Of a stretch of 7,185 bases of DNA, positions 1 through 7,005 are shown in pieces. Each line of letters opens with the position of its first letter. Position 1 is the first letter of the stretch. Made by a program: the position numbers and the translations under genes. The notes under the pieces are model-generated. The model ran no database searches and had not been told where the DNA came from. It worked only from the letters and a program-made list of their open reading frames with translations. Where the stretch lies: contig DLVV01000080.1 of NCBI GenBank assembly GCA_003445035.1, positions 38,370-45,554 of the forward strand, given 5' to 3'. The stretch comes from Planctomycetaceae bacterium. GTDB taxonomy: Bacteria > Planctomycetota > Planctomycetia > Planctomycetales > Planctomycetaceae.

Positions 1-1128
1 GGTGCAAACCGCCATGCGACGTCCGTCAGCGGAGAGGTTTCCCATGACGGTCGAGGCGGGGCCGCTGGTCAGCAGGCGGACTCGTCCTCCGGCCAGCGGC
101 ACCGTGGCGACGACACTGGCTCCGTGCCAGCCGAAGCACATCAGCACCTGTTGACCGTCGGCGGTGAAGTCGTAATGGGCTCCGAAAGTCGCTTCGGCGG
201 TGTCGGAGATGACCGTTGAGGAGAGGCAGAAATCGGTGTGGCCGGTGAGATCCTGGAGGTCGCTGCCGTCGAGTCGACACGAGAACAGGTGCGAGTTGCG
301 GACACCCCAGGTTTCGCGTCCCTCGCGGCCGGCGAACAGCACCCGCTGTCCATCGGGGCTGTAACGGGCGGCCGATTTCCAACCGTCGGGTACGCCGGTG
401 ATGCGGCGGACCTTGCCCGTCTTTGCCGCAATCCGGAACAGTTCGTCCTTCCACGGTGTCAGCAGCGGTTCCCGGCTGACGTTGGTTGCGACGAGCAGTT
501 CGGACGAGTCGGGGGACCAGTCGAAGGAGAACGACGGGTTGGTGCCACGCCCGAACAACATCCGCTGTTGGCCGGTCTCGGTGTCGACCAGGTGAAGTCG
601 AAAGCGGGCGCTGCCGAAGTAGCCGTCGCCGTCGAGCCGATAAAAGAGTTCGTCGATTTCCCACGGCGGTGTGCTGCTTCCGTTCTCCTCCCGTTCGGCC
701 TCGGCCGCTTCGGTCCGTCCGGCATCCGTCTGTCGAAATGAAACCGCCAGCATGCGGCCGTCCGGCGACCAGGCCCAGGACCCGATCGATCCCTCGGGAA
801 AATCAGTCAAGGCCCGGGCTTCCCCGCCACTGGCCTCGAGCACGTAGATCTGTGGTCGACGCTTGTCGCGGGAGGAGGTGAATCCGACACGAGATCCGTC
901 CGGCGACCAGCGGCCGTGACTGTCGTTGTCGCCGGAGGAGAAGGGGCGAACGCTGCCGTCGGCTTCGACGATCCAGAGATTGGATACGGACTGGTTTTTC
1001 TCGCCGACGTGACTTCTGGTCAAGAGGATCCGGCTGCCGTCGGGCGAGACCTGGGGGTCGGCCACCGAGATGAACTGCTGCAGGTCCTCGGGTGTGATCC
1101 GGCGGCGTCGCGCGGTCGACTTGGCCAT
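1..1128 (-). CDS. S9-family peptidase (acylaminoacyl-peptidase/DPP5-like), N-terminal beta-propeller part, cut by left window edge
   Basis: Translation of the complement from ATG at 1128-1126 is open for 376 codons to the window edge, so the stop and C-terminus are missing. The start reads MAKSTARRRRITPEDLQQF, then VADPQVSPDGSRILLT, the typical opening of S9 peptidases of the acylaminoacyl-peptidase/YuxL type. Beta-propeller (PD40/TolB-like) repeats of the form W/YSPDG recur near residues 27, 74, 120, 204, 256, 321 and 365. The stretch PWEIDELFYRLDGDGYFG (155-172) also fits the family. In this family the propeller gates an alpha/beta-hydrolase domain with a Ser-Asp-His triad that removes dipeptides or acylated amino acids; that domain would lie off the left edge and cannot be checked. 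No signal peptide is visible, so a cytoplasmic location is inferred. GGAG lies 7 nt before the start (complement of 1136-1139). It has its own promoter, divergent from the phosphodiesterase gene. A TolB-like propeller without peptidase domain remains possible. Confidence 0.85.
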   Translation of the reverse strand, partial: MAKSTARRRRITPEDLQQFISVADPQVSPDGSRILLTRSHVGEKNQSVSNLWIVEADGSVRPFSSGDNDSHGRWSPDGSRVGFTSSRDKRRPQIYVLEASGGEARALTDFPEGSIGSWAWSPDGRMLAVSFRQTDAGRTEAAEAEREENGSSTPPWEIDELFYRLDGDGYFGSARFRLHLVDTETGQQRMLFGRGTNPSFSFDWSPDSSELLVATNVSREPLLTPWKDELFRIAAKTGKVRRITGVPDGWKSAARYSPDGQRVLFAGREGRETWGVRNSHLFSCRLDGSDLQDLTGHTDFCLSSTVISDTAEATFGAHYDFTADGQQVLMCFGWHGASVVATVPLAGGRVRLLTSGPASTVMGNLSADGRRMAVCT

Positions 1129-1175
1129 GGCTGGGCTCCGGGTGGTGTGGTCGTTGATGGGTCGCTGCGGCGGCG

Positions 1176-1204
1176 ATCATATCGTGCGGCCGTGCGGCTG
1201 TCGA
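1176..1204 (-). promoter_or_regulatory. sigma70-like promoter for the S9 peptidase gene
   Basis: On the complement strand TCGACA (1204-1199, five of six matches to TTGACA) is followed after exactly 17 bp by TATGAT (1181-1176, five of six to TATAAT). Transcription would start near 1169, leaving a leader of about 40 nt with a GGAG ribosome site before the ATG at 1128. This is the best promoter match in the window. It is a pattern match and has no experimental support. Confidence 0.5.
1183..1198. repeat. 8-bp perfect tandem repeat inside the promoter spacer
   Basis: CGTGCGGC occurs twice back to back (1183-1190 and 1191-1198). The two copies fill 16 of the 17 bases between the -10 and -35 boxes of the leftward promoter. 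One copy fewer would leave a 9-bp spacer, too short for sigma70 RNA polymerase. Confidence 0.85.
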
Positions 1205-1227
1205 AAGGGAACGCGTGGACCGGGATG

Positions 1228-1255
1228 TGGACGACTGGGACCGACGCGGTACAAT
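1228..1255 (+). promoter_or_regulatory. possible promoter for the phosphodiesterase-mfd unit
   Basis: TACAAT at 1250-1255 matches five of six positions of the -10 consensus. The best -35 candidate is TGGACG at 1228-1233 (four of six), with a 16-bp spacer. Transcription would begin near 1262, about 25 nt before the ATG at 1287. This also argues against the in-frame ATG at 1215, which lies upstream of the -10 box. The -35 box is weak, so the call is tentative. Confidence 0.4.
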
Positions 1256-1286
1256 CGGCGGCAAAGCGATCCGGGAGAATGAGACG

Positions 1287-2204
1287 ATGATGAACAAACG
1301 GATGATCGTCGCGATGGGGCTGGGGATGGCCCTGGGCTGGGGAGCCGGGGAGGACCGGGCTGTCGTGGCCGAGCGAGGGGCCGATTCGCTGGCCAAGCGG
1401 GCTCTCGCTGTCCGCCAGGTGATCGCGCACCGCGGTTCAAGCTCCGACCGGCCCGAGTGCACCCTGGTTTCGTTGCGGCGGGCGATCGAGGTGGGGGCGA
1501 CGGCCAGCGAGGTCGACGTGCGGTGGACCAAGGATCGTCAACTGGTGATTCTCCACGACGCGACTCTCGACCGGACCACCAACGGCACCGGCAAGATCGG
1601 GGCGACGACACTGGTCGAGGTGCGGCGGCTGGACGCCGGGAGCTGGTTCGATGCGAAGTACCGTGCCGAGAAGGTGCCGACATTGCGGGAGGTGCTGGAG
1701 ACCGGCCGCGGGCGAATTGACGTGCTGCTGGATCTCAAGGAGCAAGGGGCCGACTACGACCAGCAGGTGGTCGGTGAGGTCAAGCGTTTCGGCGATCCGA
1801 AGAAGACGATCGTCGGTGTCCGCAGTGTCGCGCAGGCTCGCAGGTTCCGCAAGCTGTTGCCCGGGTCGCGGCAACTGGGGCTGATTCCCGATCCGAAATC
1901 GATCGAGGCCTTCGTGGAAGCGGGAGTCGAGACGATCCGATTGTGGCCGCGCTGGATCAAGGCCGAGCCGAAACTCGTTGAGCGGGTTCACCGGTTGAAG
2001 GTCGGGCTGCATGTCAACGGCAGCAAAGGCGCACGGGCGGAGGTGGAAGCGGCACTCGCCCATCGACCAACATCGCTGTCGAGCGATGACCCCGGCCGGT
2101 TGATCAAGACACTCAAGGCGATTTCGCAGAACAAGAAGCCGACATCGAGGCGATCGAGAGTTTTCTCGCGAGCCGCTTTCGGAACCCGACTTGGAAGAGG
2201 ATGA
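1287..2204 (+). CDS. glycerophosphodiester phosphodiesterase family protein, probably exported
   Basis: 305 residues from ATG 1287, preceded by GGAG at 1274-1277 (9 nt spacing); ATG 1290 directly follows and could also serve. The family hydrolyses glycerophosphodiesters to glycerol-3-phosphate plus an alcohol. Visible signature: IAHRG (46-50), PECT (56-59, usually PENT), EVDVR (75-79, acidic metal ligands), LHDATLDRTTNGTG (89-102), DLK (149-151, where many members have ExK) and SSDDP (265-269, like the usual TDDP). Both catalytic histidines, H48 and H90, are present. The N-terminus (MMNKR, then a hydrophobic stretch to about residue 20) looks like a short type I signal peptide, implying action outside the cytoplasm; substrate unknown. 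The stop TGA overlaps the mfd start as ATGA. Oddity: the last 25 codons have much lower G/C at third positions and several A-ending Arg and Gly codons, while the -1 frame looks coding, so the true C-terminus may differ. Confidence 0.88.
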   Translation: MMNKRMIVAMGLGMALGWGAGEDRAVVAERGADSLAKRALAVRQVIAHRGSSSDRPECTLVSLRRAIEVGATASEVDVRWTKDRQLVILHDATLDRTTNGTGKIGATTLVEVRRLDAGSWFDAKYRAEKVPTLREVLETGRGRIDVLLDLKEQGADYDQQVVGEVKRFGDPKKTIVGVRSVAQARRFRKLLPGSRQLGLIPDPKSIEAFVEAGVETIRLWPRWIKAEPKLVERVHRLKVGLHVNGSKGARAEVEAALAHRPTSLSSDDPGRLIKTLKAISQNKKPTSRRSRVFSRAAFGTRLGRG

Positions 2205-5200
2205 ACTCCGAGGACGGTCAGCAGGTCCCGGCCGTCCCTCCGGCCGACCTGCGGCAACTGGTTGTTGACCTGGAGGGAGACGAGCGGTTCGTCGAGGTGG
2301 TGCGGGCGTTGTCCCGCGGAGAGAGTGCCACGGTCGACGGGGCGTGGGGGTCCGCGTGCGCGCTGGCGCTGTCGGGTATCTCTCGCCAGCGGCCCTCGGC
2401 CCTGGTCGTGGTCGTGCCGCGGGTGGGCGAGGTCGAGGCGCTGGCGGCCGACATGGGGGCCTTTGCTCACGCTCCACCGCTGGTGTTCCCCGCCTGGGAG
2501 ACGCTGCCCGAGGAACACGACACGTCGGATCCGGTCTTCACGGCTCGACTGCGAGTGCTCTCGGCCCTGGAACGCGCCACCAATCCGCCCGTGGTGGTCA
2601 CCAGCATCGCCGCACTGATGCAGCCGGTGCCCAGCCGTGCCCAACGGAACGCGTCGACGCGACGGTTTGTCACCGGCGAGGAGACCGATCCGGAGGAGTT
2701 GCTCGAGTGGCTGGTGGCTCGGGGACTGGAACCGACCACCGCCGTGGCCCTGCCGGGCGAATTCAGCCGTCATGGCGGCATCATCGACATCTTCGCACCC
2801 GACGCTGTTGACCCGGTGCGGCTGGAGTTCTTTGGTGACGAGATCGACTCGATCCGGACCTTCGATGCCGAGTCACAGCGGCAGTTGGAAGTCTGCGAGG
2901 AGGTCGAACTGTGCCTGGTCGAGCCGGCGGGGGTTGCGGCGGCCGACGAGGCCGAGTTGTTGACCGAGTCGTTGCCGGAGGGGACGTGGGTGGGTCTGGT
3001 CGAATTGCCCGATCTGAAACGCGAGGGCGAGGAGGTGCGGTCGCGGCTGGAACGGCGGGAGGGGCTGGTGACGGTCGAGGAGGTGCTCAGGGGACTGACC
3101 GAATTTCCCAGCGTGGTCGTTGCGGCGTTGTCAGCGGCAAGCATGGAGACGACCTGCCACCTGGCCGTGGAGTCGATCGAACGGTTTGGCGGGCCACGGA
3201 CACGGGTGCTGGAGGAGTTGCAGGAGACGCTGGGGCCCGACGAAAAGGTGCTGGTGGCGTGTCACAACGAGGCCGAGCGTCTGCGGCTGGCCGAGATGCT
3301 GGAGGAGCTGCCGAAGCCGGAGACCGAGGAGACGGGACGGCTGGGTGAGCAGGTGACGCTGTGCCTGGGACGATTGGGACGGGGGTTTCGCCTGGTGCGG
3401 CAGCAGTTGATCGTGCTGGGTGACAACGAGCTATTCAACCGGACCGAGATCCGTCCGCAAACTCGCCAGACTCGCCGCGACGCCCGCGCCATCGACAGCT
3501 TCCTCGATCTCGAGCCCGGAAACCTGGTGGTTCACCTGGCTCACGGCATCGGTCGTTACCGTGGCCTGAAGCTGATCGACCGGCAAGGACATTCGGAGGA
3601 ACACCTGTCTCTGGAATTCCGCGACCGGGTGCAGTTGTACGTTCCCGTATCGCTGATTCACCTGGTGCAGAAGTATGTCGGCCCGTCGAAGACCACCCCG
3701 GAACTTTCCAAGATCGGAGGGTCGACCTGGGAGAAGAAGAAGAAGCGGGTTGCCGAGGCGGTCAACGACCTGGCTTCCGACATGCTGCGGATGCAGGCGG
3801 TTCGCGACGCGCAGCCGGGACTGTCTCATCCGGAGGGGAGCCACTGGCAGACCGAGTTCGCCCAGGCCTTTCCCTACTCGGAGACCGCCGACCAGGCCGA
3901 GGCGATCGATTCGGTTGGAGCTGACATGCGGAGGTCGCGGCCGATGGACCGGCTGCTGTGCGGTGACGTCGGTTACGGCAAGACCGAGGTGGCGATGCGG
4001 GCGGCGTTTCAGGCGATCGACGGCGGACGACAGGTCGCCGTGCTGGTGCCGACCACGGTGCTGGCCGAGCAGCATTTTCGGACATTCTCCGAACGGATGG
4101 CCGAATTCCCGGTGACCATCGAGTCCCTGTCGAGATTCAAGACCCGCAAACAGCAGCTCGGAACGCTCCAGCGTGTGGCTGAAGGGAGCGTCGATGTGGT
4201 CATCGGCACCCACCGACTGGTGCAGAAGGACGTCAAGTTTTCCGACCTGGGACTGCTGGTGATCGACGAGGAGCAGCGGTTCGGGGTGGCGGCCAAAGAG
4301 CTGCTCAAGACGATGAGGCTTGAGGTGGACGTGCTGACGATGACCGCCACGCCGATCCCCCGCACCTTGCACATGTCGCTGTTGGGAATCCGTGACATCT
4401 CGAACCTGCAGACCGCCCCACGGGACCGCATGGCGATCGTGACCCGGATCGCTCGCGATGACGACGAACTGATCCGCCAGGCGATCGTCCGTGAACTCAA
4501 TCGCAATGGCCAGATCTTCTTTGTGCACAACCGGGTCCAGGACATTCACCTGGTCGCCGAACGCATCGAGTCGATTGTGCCCGAGGCCAGGATCGGTGTC
4601 GTGCACGGGCAGATGAAGGAGTCGGAACTGGAACGCGACATGCTGGATTTCGTCTCCGGACGCATCGATGTGCTGGTGGCGACGACGATCATCGAGAGCG
4701 GGCTCGACATCCCCAATGCGAACACGATGTTCATCCACGACGCCGACCGGTACGGGTTGGCCGACCTGCACCAGCTGAGGGGTCGTGTCGGTCGCCAGAA
4801 GCGGCGGGCTTACTGTTACCTGCTGTTGCCCGAAACCCGGCCGCTGTCCCAGGTGGCCATACGGAGACTGAAGGCGGTCGAGGAGTACAGCGAACTGGGT
4901 GCGGGGTTCAAGATCGCGATGCGGGACCTCGAGATCCGTGGCGCGGGCAACATCCTGGGAACCCAGCAAAGCGGACACATCGCCACGGTCGGTTACGAAC
5001 TGTACTGCCGGTTGCTGGAGAACTCGGTCCGCCGTCTCAAGAGCCTGCCGCCGCGAGAGGACCGGCACGTGTCGATTGATCTGCCACTGGCGGCGTTCCT
5101 TCCCGAGGGGTACGTGCCGGGAGGGCGGCACAAGGTCGATGTTTACCGACGGATCGCTGCCGCCCCCGATCTCGAGACGTTGAGGGAGGTCGGAGACGAA

Positions 5201-5503
5201 CTGCGTGACAGGTTCGGCCCGTTGCCCGAGGAAGCCCTGAGATTGCTCGACCTGAAGCGGGTGTCGTTGTGGGCGAACCAATGGGGGATCGAGGGGATTC
5301 GCATCGAGCCGCGTCGGGACGGTCAGGGGCCATTTGTGGTCCTCGAATGTGGCGAGGCCGAGAGACTTCGGCCTCTGGTGGAAAACGGCACGCGGACGTT
5401 GCGGATCGTCGACCCGCGGCAGGCTTGCGTGTTGATCGAGCCCGACGAAACCGAAGGCGAGGTGTTGCTGGGGGTGGTCAAAGAGGTGTTGCAGCCCACC
5501 TAG
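2201..5503 (+). CDS. mfd: transcription-repair coupling factor Mfd
   Basis: 1100 residues, close to the 1148 of E. coli Mfd. Mfd binds RNA polymerase stalled at a lesion, pushes it off by ATP-driven translocation on DNA, and recruits UvrA for nucleotide excision repair. Domains in order: UvrB-like module with FPAWETLPEE (96-105), RHGGIIDIF (190-198) and RLEFFGDEIDSIR (207-219), the region that binds UvrA; CarD-like RNA polymerase interaction domain beginning LEPGNLVVHLAHGIGRY (437 onward); FPYSETADQ (557-565); Walker A GDVGYGKT (588-595); DEEQ box (689-692); TATPIPRT (715-722); GLDIPN (834-839); QLRGRVGR (858-865); RecG/Mfd translocation motif around LGAGFKIAMRDLEIRGAGN (from 899); and C-terminal TRCF domain from about 960 to 1056. 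All ATPase motifs look intact. The start ATG overlaps the preceding stop; no ATG, GTG or TTG exists in frame upstream before a TGA at 2087. GGAAGAGG abuts the ATG, so coupling to upstream translation is likely. Confidence 0.98.
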   Translation: MNSEDGQQVPAVPPADLRQLVVDLEGDERFVEVVRALSRGESATVDGAWGSACALALSGISRQRPSALVVVVPRVGEVEALAADMGAFAHAPPLVFPAWETLPEEHDTSDPVFTARLRVLSALERATNPPVVVTSIAALMQPVPSRAQRNASTRRFVTGEETDPEELLEWLVARGLEPTTAVALPGEFSRHGGIIDIFAPDAVDPVRLEFFGDEIDSIRTFDAESQRQLEVCEEVELCLVEPAGVAAADEAELLTESLPEGTWVGLVELPDLKREGEEVRSRLERREGLVTVEEVLRGLTEFPSVVVAALSAASMETTCHLAVESIERFGGPRTRVLEELQETLGPDEKVLVACHNEAERLRLAEMLEELPKPETEETGRLGEQVTLCLGRLGRGFRLVRQQLIVLGDNELFNRTEIRPQTRQTRRDARAIDSFLDLEPGNLVVHLAHGIGRYRGLKLIDRQGHSEEHLSLEFRDRVQLYVPVSLIHLVQKYVGPSKTTPELSKIGGSTWEKKKKRVAEAVNDLASDMLRMQAVRDAQPGLSHPEGSHWQTEFAQAFPYSETADQAEAIDSVGADMRRSRPMDRLLCGDVGYGKTEVAMRAAFQAIDGGRQVAVLVPTTVLAEQHFRTFSERMAEFPVTIESLSRFKTRKQQLGTLQRVAEGSVDVVIGTHRLVQKDVKFSDLGLLVIDEEQRFGVAAKELLKTMRLEVDVLTMTATPIPRTLHMSLLGIRDISNLQTAPRDRMAIVTRIARDDDELIRQAIVRELNRNGQIFFVHNRVQDIHLVAERIESIVPEARIGVVHGQMKESELERDMLDFVSGRIDVLVATTIIESGLDIPNANTMFIHDADRYGLADLHQLRGRVGRQKRRAYCYLLLPETRPLSQVAIRRLKAVEEYSELGAGFKIAMRDLEIRGAGNILGTQQSGHIATVGYELYCRLLENSVRRLKSLPPREDRHVSIDLPLAAFLPEGYVPGGRHKVDVYRRIAAAPDLETLREVGDELRDRFGPLPEEALRLLDLKRVSLWANQWGIEGIRIEPRRDGQGPFVVLECGEAERLRPLVENGTRTLRIVDPRQACVLIEPDETEGEVLLGVVKEVLQPT

Positions 5504-5517
5504 ACCGTTCCTATACT
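5489..5517 (+). promoter_or_regulatory. possible internal promoter for the parvulin-like lipoprotein gene
   Basis: TTGCAG (5489-5494), inside the last codons of mfd, is followed after 17 bp by TATACT (5512-5517, five of six to the -10 consensus). The -35 box matches only three of six, all in the important TTG. Transcription would begin near 5524 and give a leader of about 80 nt. This would let the lipoprotein gene be expressed independently of mfd. Confidence 0.35.
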
Positions 5518-5560
5518 CCCGCCCCTCTCGGATCCTTCTCACCCCCTCATCTCCTCGCCA
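5504..5560 (+). other. C-rich, G-poor leader segment after mfd (possible Rho-loading site)
   Basis: Of 57 bases about 30 are C and only 5 are G, the composition bias associated with Rho utilisation sites. It starts directly after the mfd stop. No intrinsic terminator (stem plus T run) is present between the two genes. Function is inferred from composition only. Confidence 0.3.
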
Positions 5561-5561
5561 T

Positions 5562-5581
5562 GGGCCCTTTACGATGGGTCC
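5562..5581 (+). other. stem-loop in the leader of the lipoprotein gene
   Basis: GGGCCC (5562-5567) can pair with GGGTCC (5576-5581) through five Watson-Crick pairs and one G-U, with an 8-base loop. It stands one base before a second stem-loop. There is no T run, so it does not resemble an intrinsic terminator. Confidence 0.4.
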
Positions 5582-5582
5582 T

Positions 5583-5600
5583 GGCCGGATGGAACCGGCC
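5583..5600 (+). other. perfect GC stem-loop immediately before the lipoprotein start codon
   Basis: GGCCGG (5583-5588), loop ATGGAA (5589-5594), CCGGCC (5595-5600): six uninterrupted G-C pairs ending two bases before the ATG at 5603. No conventional ribosome site lies at the normal distance; the only purine-rich bases, GGATGGAA, are in the second half of the left arm and the loop. The structure could hold down or position initiation. Confidence 0.5.
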
Positions 5601-5602
5601 CG

Positions 5603-6922
5603 ATGATGAGACATCCAGTCCCCCCAAAGCGGCTCGTCGGTTCGGCGGCGTCCTGGTCGCCGGGCCTCGTATTGAGTGTCCTGCTGATGGTGTTGTCCGG
5701 CTGTCGCGGATTGCCGTGGGACAGGACGGCCGGCGAGGTTCGGGAGGTTCCGCCAAAGGTGACCGTTTTGCCGGCGGGTCTCGGTGACATCGATGACGGA
5801 ACATCGGTCCAGGCCACGTCGCTGCAGATGGCTCTGCCATCCGGAGAATCGGACTGGCTGAGCCAGACCCAGGTGGTGGCGATCATCAACGGTGAGCCGG
5901 TGTTTGCCAGCGAGATCCTGCACCGGCAGGCGGCTGCGCTGGCCGCCGCTCGCCAGCAACTGACTCCACCGCAGTACCGGGCGCTGCAGGGAGACCTGAT
6001 TCGCAAACAACTCAAGGGGTACATCGACCGTCGCATGATGTCCCAGGCCATGCGGAACGGCCTGGAACAGGACCGCCAGGAGTTCCTCGACACACAGCTC
6101 GACAAGGTCTTCAACCAACAGGAACTGCCTCAATTGCTCAAGGGGAGGCAGGTTCAGTCGGTCGTGGCGTTGAAGAGGAAGCTGGTTGAAGAGGGCACGA
6201 CGCTGGAGGTGCTCAAGGAGGACTTCCAGCAACAGCAACTGGCGATGGAGTACCTGCGGCAGTCAGCCCGGCCGCGAGAGGATTTTTCACCGTCGGAGAT
6301 GATGGCCTGGTACCGGTCTCACCTGACAGATTTTCAGACGACACCCCGTGTCCGTTGGCGTCAGATCCTGGTGTCCAACGCAAATTATCTCGATCGCGAT
6401 TCGGCGCTGAGGGTGATCGAGGTGGCCAAGTCGAAGCTGGCTGGCGGCGAGGCCTTCGCAGCCGTGGCCCGAGAACTCTCGGATGGTCCCGTGGCCGCCG
6501 AGGGCGGTCTCTGGGACTGGACCGACAGGGAAAGTTTCAAGGACGAGCGGATTGCGGATGCCCTGTTCCGGTTGCCGGTGGGGACTTCCAGCCGGATCTT
6601 CGAAGGGAAGGGGTTCTTCCAGCTGGTGGTCGCCGTCGAACGCGAGGATGGTGGCGCGGCCAAGTTCGAGACCGTCCAGACGCAGATCGAGAAGCGGTTG
6701 GCCGAGGAGAACCGGGTCCAGGAAATGGAACGGGTTGTCGGGGAACTCCAGCTCACTGCACAAATCACCACCGTCTTCGACCAGCCGGGGAAGCCGTTCT
6801 TTTCCACCGGCCGGGTCGTCCCCGGTTCATCGGAGCCCGCTTCCCGGGAGGCCAAGGGGCTGGACCTTCCGCCGTCGGCATCCGGGTCGGATTCTCCGGT
6901 CCGGCGACAGGAGAATAAATGA
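5603..6922 (+). CDS. lipoprotein with SurA/PpiC-type (parvulin-like) peptidyl-prolyl isomerase domain
   Basis: 439 residues. The N-terminus has a basic start, a hydrophobic run and the lipobox LSGC with Cys34 as the lipidated residue; the +2 residue is Arg, so outer-membrane sorting would be expected under E. coli rules. VVAIINGEPVFASEIL (91-106) is the usual entry into a SurA-like helical chaperone domain, rich in Gln, Leu and charged residues to about 245. The parvulin domain spans about 249-346: VRWRQILV, then EAFAAVARELSDGPVAAEGGLWDW and the closing GKGFFQLVVAVER. These proteins fold or hold exported polypeptides, often outer-membrane proteins. Both histidines usual in active parvulins (RHILV and GYHI) are replaced, by Gln254 and Phe/Gln near 339-340, so catalysis is doubtful and a holdase role is plausible. 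A low-complexity tail (391-439) follows. ATG 5603 or 5606 are the only plausible starts; no start codon occurs in frame upstream to the mfd stop. It lies 99 bp after mfd. Confidence 0.88.
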   Translation: MMRHPVPPKRLVGSAASWSPGLVLSVLLMVLSGCRGLPWDRTAGEVREVPPKVTVLPAGLGDIDDGTSVQATSLQMALPSGESDWLSQTQVVAIINGEPVFASEILHRQAAALAAARQQLTPPQYRALQGDLIRKQLKGYIDRRMMSQAMRNGLEQDRQEFLDTQLDKVFNQQELPQLLKGRQVQSVVALKRKLVEEGTTLEVLKEDFQQQQLAMEYLRQSARPREDFSPSEMMAWYRSHLTDFQTTPRVRWRQILVSNANYLDRDSALRVIEVAKSKLAGGEAFAAVARELSDGPVAAEGGLWDWTDRESFKDERIADALFRLPVGTSSRIFEGKGFFQLVVAVEREDGGAAKFETVQTQIEKRLAEENRVQEMERVVGELQLTAQITTVFDQPGKPFFSTGRVVPGSSEPASREAKGLDLPPSASGSDSPVRRQENK

Positions 6923-6933
6923 AAACCGTCTGG

Positions 6934-6952
6934 AACGGGGTTGACCCGTTTT
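6934..6952 (+). terminator. terminator-like hairpin after the lipoprotein gene
   Basis: AACGGG (6934-6939), loop GTTGA, CCCGTT (6945-6950) form a perfect 6-bp stem 11 bases after the stop; two G-U pairs (6932-6933 with 6951-6952) could lengthen it. It ends in four T counting those in the stem, which is short for an intrinsic terminator, so it may be weak or only protect the 3' end. Confidence 0.4.
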
Positions 6953-6992
6953 GAGGCGATGCACTATTACCCCGCCCATCTTCAACCGGCTG

Positions 6993-7005
6993 CCGTTCCG
7001 AACGG
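6993..7005. repeat. 13-bp palindrome
   Basis: CCGTTC and GAACGG form perfect 6-bp arms around a single C. The one-base centre makes a hairpin unlikely; it resembles a small protein-binding site, but no gene or promoter nearby explains one. Confidence 0.4.

Noticed and set aside
26..664. Open frame of 212 codons on the - strand starting MGNRRTLLSARRRR
   Set aside because: It lies in a different frame from the S9 peptidase reading, which contains repeated propeller motifs; this one is Arg/Pro-rich and motif-free.
238..741. Open frame of 167 codons on the + strand
   Set aside because: Antisense to the propeller repeats of the peptidase, with no motif or ribosome site of its own.
1215..1286. 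N-terminal extension of the phosphodiesterase from ATG 1215
   Set aside because: The extra 24 residues are charged and would bury the signal peptide; the ATG lies upstream of the likely -10 box and lacks a ribosome site, whereas ATG 1287 has GGAG before it.
803..1531. Open frame of 242 codons on the - strand spanning the divergent promoter region
   Set aside because: Runs across both gene starts, is rich in Arg, Ser and Pro, and is out of frame with the peptidase.
3431..6238. Very long open frame on the - strand (about 935 codons) antisense to mfd and the lipoprotein gene
   Set aside because: It spans the mfd end, the intergenic leader and the next gene's start, shows no recognisable domain, and is rich in His, Gln, Arg and Leu as expected from reading GC-biased codons backwards. 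Its length follows from the scarcity of codons in mfd whose complement is a stop.
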